The notes beneath the pieces are model-generated. The model was not told where the DNA came from, made no database searches, and saw only the letters and a program-made list of their open reading frames with translations. From the NCBI GenBank assembly GCA_964448675.1, contig CAYUZU010000018.1, positions 40,210 to 104,209 on the forward strand: a stretch of 64,000 nt of DNA, in the 5' to 3' direction. Shown piece by piece: positions 34,011 through 41,192 of the stretch (the stretch's first letter is position 1; the number at the start of each line of letters is the position of its first letter). Source of the DNA: CAYUZU01 sp964448675 (GTDB taxonomy: Bacteria > Planctomycetota > Phycisphaerae > UBA1845 > Fen-1342). The position numbers and the translations under genes are program-made.

Positions 34011-37000
34011 TCATTCGGCGACAAGCCGCGCGGTTCGGCGGCGGAGAGCCGCGGGCATGGGGTGGCGCAGGCGCCAGACGATGCTGATGGGCCGGCTGCC
34101 CTCGTGGGATTGGTAGTCGGCCGGGCCGAGGAAGTAGTAGGGCGCCGCGAGGCCGTTTATGCGCTTGTGCTCACGAACGAACAGCAGGATCGTGTGAACG
34201 CAATCGGCGTGATGGATGTAGCGCTGGCCGGTCGGCGATTCGACCGATGTCGTGCTCTGCGACTGCCAGTGAAAAAGACGCTCGTTGATCGCGTAGTCGC
34301 GGTACATCGTGGTGGGCGAGTAGTCCTTCTCGGTCTTGTCGAGCGTCACAAAGAACACGTCCGCGGGCAGCGCCGGTAGATGCAGCACGCCCTCGCGCAT
34401 TTGCGGCTGCGATTCGAGCGTCCAGTGCCCGAGGCCGGCCAGGATCTCGTCGCGCGTGTACGGCGCATGCAGTGTCAAGGGGCAGACGAAGGGCAGCGTC
34501 AACCGTGGCGGCACCGAGCCGATCTGCTCCAGCTGGAAACGAAGCAGCTCAGCCAGCTCGGCCCGCAGCACCGAATTCGACGCGAGGCGGCGCTGTCCGG
34601 CAGAGATCGACTCTGGCCGGCTGCGCGACGGCCAGAGCGATAGATGCAGCATCGTGAGCCAGCGCCGGAGGGGCTCGTCGCCACCAGTATCAACGGTCGG
34701 CTCATCTTCGAGGATCGGTAGCAGGCCCCGGATCTGCTCGGAACTGGCGATATGCTGAATGCGCCGGAGCCCCTTGGTGAGGTCCCCTTCGTCAGGATCG
34801 GCGAAGTCGGTGCGAATGCCTGCCTCAACACACAGGCGACTCCAGCTCGTTCGTCGGTAGATGTCATCCAGGTCGAGCTTGAAGAACTCGACGAAATCGG
34901 CCAGTGTCGGCGTCCGTCCGAGCCCCTCCGCATACGTTTGCAGCTCGGTGACCAACGTATTGCGCGACTGCCGGACCGCCCGGCGCACATTCTCTAGCAC
35001 GTATTGCCGCGCCTGGCGCTCCAATTGCAGTGTGCAGCCCGCCGGCAAACGCGTGAACTCGTGTTCGATCTGGTCGATCAGCGGTGTCTCGCGGTCGGCG
35101 AGCAGGGCCCGCAGTCGCAAGTCCCAGCGGAAGCTGCGGTGGGCCTGGCCCACGAAGTCCAGCACGGTCAGGCAGTCTTTGTCATCGCATAGGCGCAGGC
35201 CGCGGCCGAGCTGCTGCAAGAACACTGTCAGGCTCTCGGTCGGCCGCAGGAACAGCACGGTGTCCACCTCGGGCAGGTCGACACCTTCGTTGTACAGGTC
35301 AACCACGAAGATGAAATTGATCTCGCGGCGTAGAAGCCGGTCCTGCACGGTGCGCCGCTGCTCGGAAGGCGAATCCGCCGACAGCGACTCCGCGGGGATG
35401 CCGGCCTGCCGGAATCGCTCGGCCATGTAGTTGGCGTGCGCGATGCTGACGCAGAAGCCGAGCCCACGGGCCAGATTGGGATCGAGGAGCCGCTCGCGGA
35501 CCTTGTCGATGATCAGTTGCGCGCGGATGTCGTTGCCCGTCAATCTGCGGTCGAGTTCGGAGATGTCGTATCCTCCGCGCCGCCACCGCACGTCGCTCAG
35601 GTCGACAGCGTCGGTGATGCCAAAGTACTGGAACGGGGACAGCAGCTTGCGGTTGATCGCGTCGGGCAGTCGAATCTCGGCCGAAATGTGCCCGCCGAAA
35701 TGCTGCAGGATGTCCAGGTTGTCGGCCCGCTCGGGCGTGGCGGTAAGGCCCAGCAGGACCCGCGGCTGGATGTGCCCGAGCAGGTGCTCGTAGCTCGCTG
35801 CCGCGGCGTGGTGGAACTCATCGACGACAACGTAGTCGTAATGCTGGGGCGGGTGCGTATTCAGGCCGCGTGAGTTGTAACTCTGAATCGAGACGAACAG
35901 GTGATCCGTCTGCGCCGGCTCGTGTCCGCCGACGAGCAGGTCGCCGAAGTTATGGTCGCGCAGCACGGCGCGGAACGTGTACAGGCTCTGTTTCAGGATC
36001 TCCTCGCGGTGGGCGACGAAGAGCAGCCGCGGCCGCCTGCCGTCCGGGCGTGGCTGTTCCTTGCTCCAGGCACGGTAGTCGAACGCTGCGACCATCGTCT
36101 TGCCGGTGCCGGTGGCGGCCACAACGAGGTGCCGATTCCGCCGCTGCAGCTCGCGTTCGGCGGTTAGGCGATCCAGGATCTCAGCCTGGAACCCGTACGG
36201 CCGCAGATCAAAGACGTAAGGCGACGCGTCGCCAGCTGAGCTGGTGCGCTCTTCCTGTAGGGCGGCCTGCAGGCGGCTGCGGTCCTCCTCGCCGTAAGGC
36301 ACAAACTCGGCATCGTTCCAGTACGTGTCGAATGTGGCAGTGATTTTCTGCCACAGGTGCGGCGTCTCGTATTGGCTGATTTTGACGGTCCATTCGAGGC
36401 CGTCGGTCATAGCCGCCTGGGACAGGTTCGCCGAGCCGACGTAGGCCGAACCGAAGCCGGTGGCGCGGTGGAACGTATAGGCCTTGGCGTGCAGCCGGGT
36501 GCGGTGCGTGTCGTACGAGACGCGCACCTCGGTGTTGGGCAGCGCGGCGAGGTGCTCGATCGCCTTGAGGTCGGTCGCGCCCATGTAGCTGGTTGTAATC
36601 ACGCGGAGTTGGGCCCCGGGACGGGCGAGGAAGGCCGCCAGCTCATCTGCCATGATCCGCAGGCCCGACCACTTGATGAACGAGCAGAGGATGTCGACGC
36701 GATCCGTGGAGCGAATCTCCTTCTTGATTTGCGAGACCAGGCTCGGGTCCAGCCGTGTGCCAGTCAGCAGGCAACCGAATGCCAGCGGTGTATCGGGGCG
36801 TTCGACGGGCTCCGAACTGGTGCCTGCCGTTCCGCCGACGACAGAAAGAAGCAGTTCCCCTGGCGGCACGACTACTCGGTCGGGGTCGAGCAACTCGGGG
36901 TGGGCGTCATGGAGGAGCTTAATGATGTGATTGCACAGCTCAATCTGCCGGGCGAGCTTGTCCTCCCCGTCGAGTCCGTCGAACGCGTCGGCGATGACTC

Positions 37001-37172
37001 GCCGGAGGTAATCGGCCAGCGCGGCGTAGCTCTCGCCGGCGTCGAGCACACGTCGCTCGGACCGTGAGCCAGGCTCGCCGAGCTGCGCCCTCCGCCGGGC
37101 CGAGAGGATCTCCTCGTACAGACCGGGTACCGCGTCGGAAGCGTCTAGCCTTCTGCGTGCCCTGGAGTCCAA
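34011..37172 (-). CDS. PLD nuclease-superfamily 2 helicase (DUF3427-type)
   Basis: A 1053-residue multidomain protein. An N-terminal helical region is followed by a phospholipase D-like nuclease domain (about 140-300) with the HKD motif as RLHAKAYTFHRATGFGSAYVGSANLS. A DEAD/DEAH-type helicase comes next: AATGTGKT (Walker A), LLFVAHREEIL, VVDEFHHA (Walker B), LLGLTATPERADN and QQLGRGLRLCDDKDCL (motif VI). The C-terminal domain (about 900-1053) fits DUF3427. Related proteins are found in restriction and phage-defence loci. The start is a TTG (37172) with GGAG ten bases before it. It follows the repressor gene by 75 bases and is probably in its operon. Confidence 0.85.
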   Translation of the reverse strand: MDSRARRRLDASDAVPGLYEEILSARRRAQLGEPGSRSERRVLDAGESYAALADYLRRVIADAFDGLDGEDKLARQIELCNHIIKLLHDAHPELLDPDRVVVPPGELLLSVVGGTAGTSSEPVERPDTPLAFGCLLTGTRLDPSLVSQIKKEIRSTDRVDILCSFIKWSGLRIMADELAAFLARPGAQLRVITTSYMGATDLKAIEHLAALPNTEVRVSYDTHRTRLHAKAYTFHRATGFGSAYVGSANLSQAAMTDGLEWTVKISQYETPHLWQKITATFDTYWNDAEFVPYGEEDRSRLQAALQEERTSSAGDASPYVFDLRPYGFQAEILDRLTAERELQRRNRHLVVAATGTGKTMVAAFDYRAWSKEQPRPDGRRPRLLFVAHREEILKQSLYTFRAVLRDHNFGDLLVGGHEPAQTDHLFVSIQSYNSRGLNTHPPQHYDYVVVDEFHHAAAASYEHLLGHIQPRVLLGLTATPERADNLDILQHFGGHISAEIRLPDAINRKLLSPFQYFGITDAVDLSDVRWRRGGYDISELDRRLTGNDIRAQLIIDKVRERLLDPNLARGLGFCVSIAHANYMAERFRQAGIPAESLSADSPSEQRRTVQDRLLRREINFIFVVDLYNEGVDLPEVDTVLFLRPTESLTVFLQQLGRGLRLCDDKDCLTVLDFVGQAHRSFRWDLRLRALLADRETPLIDQIEHEFTRLPAGCTLQLERQARQYVLENVRRAVRQSRNTLVTELQTYAEGLGRTPTLADFVEFFKLDLDDIYRRTSWSRLCVEAGIRTDFADPDEGDLTKGLRRIQHIASSEQIRGLLPILEDEPTVDTGGDEPLRRWLTMLHLSLWPSRSRPESISAGQRRLASNSVLRAELAELLRFQLEQIGSVPPRLTLPFVCPLTLHAPYTRDEILAGLGHWTLESQPQMREGVLHLPALPADVFFVTLDKTEKDYSPTTMYRDYAINERLFHWQSQSTTSVESPTGQRYIHHADCVHTILLFVREHKRINGLAAPYYFLGPADYQSHEGSRPISIVWRLRHPMPAALRRRTARLVAE

Positions 37173-37247
37173 AGTGTGGCTCCGTCAGCTCGGTTTGATT
37201 CCGACCCAAAGAGTTCTTGGCGAGACGCGCAAAGCCCGGCCGCAGCG

Positions 37248-37910
37248 CTATGTGCTTAAGTGAACAACCCGCGATGCGAGCTGCATGACGAACAACGCCT
37301 CGTCCAGGTCGACCATCCGGGCCGCCTTCTTCAATCCGGACGGCTGTACCAGCAACGACTTGGCGTTTTCGTCCCGGGTCGTCACGGTTCCGATCTCGAC
37401 CTTGCTGCCGGCGCCTGCGGCGTCGGGCACGCTGGCCAGGGCGATGTCGCGATCGTCGAGCTCGCCGACCGGGCCCTCCGCGAAGACCAGGATCTCGCCC
37501 TTCTTCCACAACTCCGTATCCGCGTCCATCTGCACGGCGATGACGCGGCGGTCGGTGAAGGGGATCATGACGATGCCGACGGCGGCCTCGGCCGGCATGA
37601 TGCGGTCCAGCCGGAGGTCGGCCCAGCGCCAGACCGTCACCGCCACCTGGCGGGCCAGCGGCGACTCCAGCGCCGGCGTGCGCTGCCGGGCCGCGGCCTC
37701 GATTTCCTCCAGGAAACGCGAGAAGCTCGGGTCGGCGTCGGTGTGGTCGAAGGCGGCCTTGAACTGGGCGATGCGCTCGGCGTTGACCTGGATCTTACCG
37801 GTCTCCAGGTTGCTGTAGGTCTGCTGCGGAATCCGCACGCGCTCGGCGATCTCGGTCTGGGTCAGGCCGAGCCGCCGCCGGTAATCCTTGAGATCCTCGC
37901 CGCTGATCAC
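37248..37910 (-). CDS. XRE-family repressor with S24-like C-terminal domain
   Basis: A 220-residue regulator. The N-terminal helix-turn-helix is LGLTQTEIAERVRIPQQTYSNLE. The C-terminal half (about 105-215) has a beta-rich layout like phage CI/LexA S24 domains: IPFTDRRVIAVQMDADTELW, GEILVFAEGPVGELDDRDIA. A clear Ser-Lys self-cleavage pair cannot be assigned. GTG 37910 has GGGAG seven bases upstream. It is divergent from the operon beginning at 38220, and inverted repeats lie in the shared promoter region. This is a typical set-up for a phage-like switch controlling the element. Confidence 0.75.
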   Translation of the reverse strand: MISGEDLKDYRRRLGLTQTEIAERVRIPQQTYSNLETGKIQVNAERIAQFKAAFDHTDADPSFSRFLEEIEAAARQRTPALESPLARQVAVTVWRWADLRLDRIMPAEAAVGIVMIPFTDRRVIAVQMDADTELWKKGEILVFAEGPVGELDDRDIALASVPDAAGAGSKVEIGTVTTRDENAKSLLVQPSGLKKAARMVDLDEALFVMQLASRVVHLST

Positions 37911-37975
37911 GAATCACTCCCGCCGCCCGAATCCGCGGCGCAACCCGGAAATCCTAGAAAACAGCGCATTGAGCC

Positions 37976-38004
37976 TTGACTTCTACTGATGGTACCCATA
38001 CAGT
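37976..38004 (+). promoter_or_regulatory. promoter of the rightward operon
   Basis: TTGACT, 17-base spacer, TACAGT on the plus strand, close to the sigma-70 consensus. The TACTG/CAGTA inverted repeat covers the spacer and most of the -10. Confidence 0.55.
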
Positions 38005-38026
38005 ACCGCATGACTTTGGTCAGTCA
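37984..38026. promoter_or_regulatory. candidate repressor operators
   Basis: Two inverted repeats: TACTG-N12-CAGTA at 37984-38005, between -35 and -10, and TGACT-N6-AGTCA at 38011-38026, just after the -10 and overlapping a TTGACT box for the opposite direction. Likely sites for the XRE repressor. Confidence 0.4.
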
Positions 38027-38219
38027 ACCGGCGTTTCCGTGCCGTGAGTGGGCTTATCTTCACGCGAAGACGTCCTCGGAGCCAGTGGCAGGAACGCCTT
38101 ACTGATGCCGACTGCGGGGCGGTCCCGCCCGGCCGACGAACCGGCCAAATCCTCCCCGATTTGGGCGTACACGACAAGAGCGCGCCCCCGGTACGCGCTC
38201 ACATTGAAGGAGACTTGGA

Positions 38220-38630
38220 ATGGACGACCGCACGCTTGTGACCGTCGAACGCCTCGACCAGATCATCGGTGAGCTCAGTGCAATGCCGCGCGGGGCGACG
38301 CCGCCGGCGCTGGAGCATGAGCCCGTGCTCCGTGAACTGATCGGGGACCACTTCCGCCAGATCGCCGGGCACCTCGTGCTGAGCAGCGTTCCGGCGCCGC
38401 TGATCAGGACGGTGATGAGGGACGTCGATCGGCTGCTGACGCTGTCGGTGACTGCCCTGCGCGTTGGTTACAAAGGCATTCTCAACGGCATGCTCGCCGA
38501 CGACGGCGCCGATGACTGGGACGGCGACGACGCCGGGACCGATCGGGACGACCCGTCGGCCGAGCCGCCGGACTTCGGCGGGCCCGACGACGATGTCGAC
38601 GAGGCCGACGACGCGGGGGTGGCCGCGTGA
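38220..38630 (+). CDS. small protein with acidic tail
   Basis: A 136-residue protein. The first 95 residues are predicted helical (VERLDQIIGELSAM, LRELIGDHFRQIAGHLVLSS, MRDVDRLLTLSVTALRVGYK). The last 40 residues are almost only Asp, Gly, Glu and Ala (DDGADDWDGDDAGTDRDD). No family is recognised. GGAG lies 11 bases before the ATG. It is the first gene of the rightward operon and overlaps the next gene by four bases (GTGA/ATGA type), so the two products are probably made in step. DNA-mimic or adaptor roles fit the tail but are speculative. Confidence 0.65.
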   Translation: MDDRTLVTVERLDQIIGELSAMPRGATPPALEHEPVLRELIGDHFRQIAGHLVLSSVPAPLIRTVMRDVDRLLTLSVTALRVGYKGILNGMLADDGADDWDGDDAGTDRDDPSAEPPDFGGPDDDVDEADDAGVAA

Positions 38631-39895
38631 AGATCTTCGAGGAGCATCGCGATCGCGGCCCGCGTGTCCTGCCGACGCTGGAGTGGCTCGACGGCCCGCT
38701 AAACGGTGGATTCCGGGTCGGCTCGGCGTACCTGTTCGGCGGGGCCCCGGGCAGCAACAAGTCCACACTCCTGGCCCAGGTTGCGACCGCCCTGGCGCAC
38801 CAGCGGATCCCGGTGCTGTTCGTATTGACCGAGCAGTCGCGGGACGACCTCGCCGAGATCTTCGAGCGGGTGAACCCCGACGCGGACGCCGAGCTGGCCG
38901 GGCTGCTGCGCGAGTATATCGACCTCGAGCCGCTGGACGACGTGAAGGGCCTGCCGGTTCTGCTCCGCCGCCGGGTGCCGGAGCTATACCCGCATACCAA
39001 GGTCATCGTCGTGGACTCGATCCAGGGCTCGGGGCTGGCCAGCACGGCCACGCGCACCTACCAGCGCATTTTCGAGTTCGTCGACGAGGCCCGGGCCCAT
39101 GGCATCACCACCTGCCTGATCTCGCACGTGACGAAGCGCGGCACCATCGCCGGGCCGAAATCCCTGGAGCACAAGGTCGACGTCGCCCTGGTCCTCCGCA
39201 AAGCGCTCGGTACCCGGCAGTTGTTCGTGCCCAAGAACCGGTACGGGGCCGAGGTGACCGAGCCGTTGCTACTGGACGTCAGTGAGCGCGGCCTGGCGCC
39301 GTCGCGGCATGCGGTGGAGGCCACGTCCGCCGCGCTGGGGTACGCCGGCGAGGGTGACGAACTGCTGGAAATCCAGGCATCGGTGTCGTTGCCGCGACTC
39401 GGTGGCCGGGGTGAGCTGGCCTGCCCGTTCCTGCCGGCCAAGCGGATCAAGCAGATCCTGACCACGCTCAGCACCCTGCCCGGCATCGATATCGGCGATC
39501 TCAGCTGCAGCATCAACGCGTACCTGCCCAATCTGCGTGGGTATGCCCCGGTGGCGGACCTGCCGCTGGCGCTGGCCATGCTGGCAGCGTACCTGCACCT
39601 GCCATTGCCGGCGCAGACGCTGTTCGCCGGCCAGCTCGACCTGCGCCGAACGATCCGATCGGCGAACCCGGTCTACCTGTCGGCACTGGCCGGGCTGCTG
39701 ACCAACGGCATGGCGCCGGGCGTGCGCCAGGTTGTACTCTCGGCCGGCGCGGTCGGTGCGCTGGAAGACGCCTTCCCCACGGACCTGCCGCGGCCGGCGG
39801 TCGAGGTCGTCGGCGTCCGTACCCTCGACGAACTGTTGACTTTGCTGTGGCCCAGCGTCTTCGCGACGTCGGACGACTGCGAGGATGCCGCATGA
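38627..39895 (+). CDS. RadA/Sms-like ATPase with Lon-type domain
   Basis: A 422-residue RecA-superfamily protein with the layout of RadA minus its N-terminal zinc finger. Core: LNGGFRVGSAYLFGGAPGSN, P-loop GGAPGSNKSTLL (about 38-50), Walker B VIVVDSIQGSG, and the RadA-specific KNRYG (KNRFG in RadA). The C-terminal part (about 245-420) follows the Lon S16-like fold of RadA (ADLPLALAMLAAYLHLPLP, VVLSAGAVGALEDAFP). RadA drives branch migration in recombination. Here, as the second gene of an element operon, a role in element recombination or processing is inferred. Confidence 0.8.
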   Translation: MKIFEEHRDRGPRVLPTLEWLDGPLNGGFRVGSAYLFGGAPGSNKSTLLAQVATALAHQRIPVLFVLTEQSRDDLAEIFERVNPDADAELAGLLREYIDLEPLDDVKGLPVLLRRRVPELYPHTKVIVVDSIQGSGLASTATRTYQRIFEFVDEARAHGITTCLISHVTKRGTIAGPKSLEHKVDVALVLRKALGTRQLFVPKNRYGAEVTEPLLLDVSERGLAPSRHAVEATSAALGYAGEGDELLEIQASVSLPRLGGRGELACPFLPAKRIKQILTTLSTLPGIDIGDLSCSINAYLPNLRGYAPVADLPLALAMLAAYLHLPLPAQTLFAGQLDLRRTIRSANPVYLSALAGLLTNGMAPGVRQVVLSAGAVGALEDAFPTDLPRPAVEVVGVRTLDELLTLLWPSVFATSDDCEDAA

Positions 39896-39971
39896 GCAAG
39901 GGCCGACATTCAGACCCGAGTTGTTCACGAGTGATTCGTTTACTCGATTCCCAGATGCGAAGGAGATGACC

Positions 39972-40205
39972 ATGTATCAGTGTCCCCAATGTGGCAGCAG
40001 CGAGATCTTGAATGTCGACGCGCTTGTCGACGCGTCCCTCAACGCCGCCGGTGAATTGGAGTGCCTGCACAGCAACCTCCGCTTCGAGTCCACCAGCCGC
40101 GTCGATTGCGGGGTCTGCGGGCATCACGGACCGGCCGGCTCGTTCGTGGCGCCCGACGCCGCGCCCGCCCGCCCGGGACGCACCCGCACGGACGGAGCGA
40201 GCTGA
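39972..40205 (+). CDS. small zinc-ribbon protein
   Basis: A 77-residue protein with two CxxC knuckles: YQCPQCGSSEIL at the start and DCGVCGHHGP near residue 50, which would form a zinc ribbon. AGGAG lies six bases before ATG 39972; an ATG six bases earlier is less well placed. It could supply the zinc finger that the preceding RadA-like protein lacks, but the spacing differs from RadA's finger, so this is only a suggestion. It lies between the ATPase and the nuclease gene, in the same direction. Confidence 0.6.
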   Translation: MYQCPQCGSSEILNVDALVDASLNAAGELECLHSNLRFESTSRVDCGVCGHHGPAGSFVAPDAAPARPGRTRTDGAS

Positions 40206-40207
40206 AG

Positions 40208-40930
40208 ATGAGCAGGGCCAGCGCTCGACGCGCCGAGATTCGGATCAGTGGTAAGCAGCTCGGCGCGCTGGCGCTGGCCGACGCGTGCGATCGTTGCATG
40301 TGGCTCAAGCTCAAGCTGCGATATAGCTTGCCTTATCAGATCTTTCCTGGCGTGTTTTCGTCGATCGACTCTTTCAGCAAGAACTTCATTCACGCTTACC
40401 TAGATACATACGGGACTCTGCCGGCGTGGCTTGCGGCCCTCGGCGACGTAGTCGATTACCTGCCGCCGCCACATTGGTCACGATTCCAGATGCTGGATGA
40501 CGCCACTGGCATCCTGCTGACCGGCGCGCCGGACGGCATCCTGGTGCTCCGCGACGGCCGTCTCATCGTCATCGATTACAAGACGGCGCGCTATACGCCT
40601 CATCAGGACGCGTTGCACCCGATGTACGCCGTCCAGATCAACGTCTACGCCCAGATCGCAGAGCACATCCGCTTGGGAAAGGTCGCCGGTGCGGCGCTGC
40701 TGTATATGGAACCCGTGACCACGGGCGCACCGGTGGACGAATTGGCCCGCGACGAAGGCGTCATGATGCCGTTTACCGCCCATATCGAATCCGTGGATCT
40801 GCGACGGGAGATCATTCCGCCCCTGTTACGGCGGGTTCGCGAGTTGTCAGATCTGGCAGCACCGCCGGCGGGTCGCGCTGACTGCAAGGAATGTGCGCTG
40901 GTCGCGCGCCTACTGTCGCACCTCCGGTGA
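40208..40930 (+). CDS. Cas4/RecB-like PD-(D/E)XK nuclease
   Basis: A 240-residue nuclease of the PD-(D/E)XK type. Catalytic features are GAPDGILVLRDG (motif II Asp) and LIVIDYKTA (motif III, D-Y-K), then the QINVYAQIAEH (QxxxY) motif IV. Cysteines at the N-terminus (DACDRCMWLKL) and near the C-terminus (RADCKECALV) match the arrangement that holds a 4Fe-4S cluster in Cas4 and AddB-type nucleases. ATG 40208 follows the zinc-ribbon stop by two bases. There are no CRISPR repeats or other cas genes in the window, so it is a stand-alone, element-encoded Cas4-like protein. Confidence 0.8.
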   Translation: MSRASARRAEIRISGKQLGALALADACDRCMWLKLKLRYSLPYQIFPGVFSSIDSFSKNFIHAYLDTYGTLPAWLAALGDVVDYLPPPHWSRFQMLDDATGILLTGAPDGILVLRDGRLIVIDYKTARYTPHQDALHPMYAVQINVYAQIAEHIRLGKVAGAALLYMEPVTTGAPVDELARDEGVMMPFTAHIESVDLRREIIPPLLRRVRELSDLAAPPAGRADCKECALVARLLSHLR

Positions 40931-40940
40931 CCAGGGCGCC

Positions 40941-40958
40941 GACCTATATATATAGGTC
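40941..40958. promoter_or_regulatory. perfect 18-base palindrome before the recombinase genes
   Basis: GACCTATATATATAGGTC is fully self-complementary. It lies between the nuclease stop and the AGGAG of the next gene, in otherwise GC-rich DNA. It may be an operator or, as RNA, a hairpin that limits ribosome access. Confidence 0.5.
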
Positions 40959-40970
40959 CAGGAGACGGAC

Positions 40971-41192
40971 ATGAAGAAGATGCGAACAAAAAAGAAGGAC
41001 TCAGTGGCGGATTCCCCGAATGACAAACACGAGGGTGCTCGTGTACAGCTTGAGACATCGGATCTGAACACAATCACGGTCACCGCATTGCAGATGACGC
41101 CGGAGCAGGAGCGTCAATGGGCAAGTGCTCTCGACCTGCTCCTGGACGCAATGGTGCGTCAGCAACTCGAGGGCGAGGACAATTCACAATGA
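40971..41192 (+). CDS. small hypothetical protein upstream of serine recombinase
   Basis: A 73-residue, Lys-rich then helical protein (MKKMRTKKKDS ... MTPEQERQWASALDLLLDAM). AGGAG lies eight bases before the ATG. Its stop overlaps the ATG of the recombinase gene (ATGA), so the two are translationally coupled. This suggests a partner such as a recombination directionality factor, though no family is recognised. Confidence 0.6.
   Translation: MKKMRTKKKDSVADSPNDKHEGARVQLETSDLNTITVTALQMTPEQERQWASALDLLLDAMVRQQLEGEDNSQ

Larger units (their letters stand above)
37911..38219. other. divergent control region of the element
   Basis: This 309-base gap carries a strong candidate promoter for the rightward operon (37976-38004), two inverted repeats, and a roughly 200-base leader before ATG 38220. 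No gene is seen in the leader. Confidence 0.55.

Noticed and set aside
40208..40930. Possible CRISPR-Cas locus because of the Cas4-like nuclease
   Set aside because: No repeat-spacer array or other cas gene was seen anywhere in the window.
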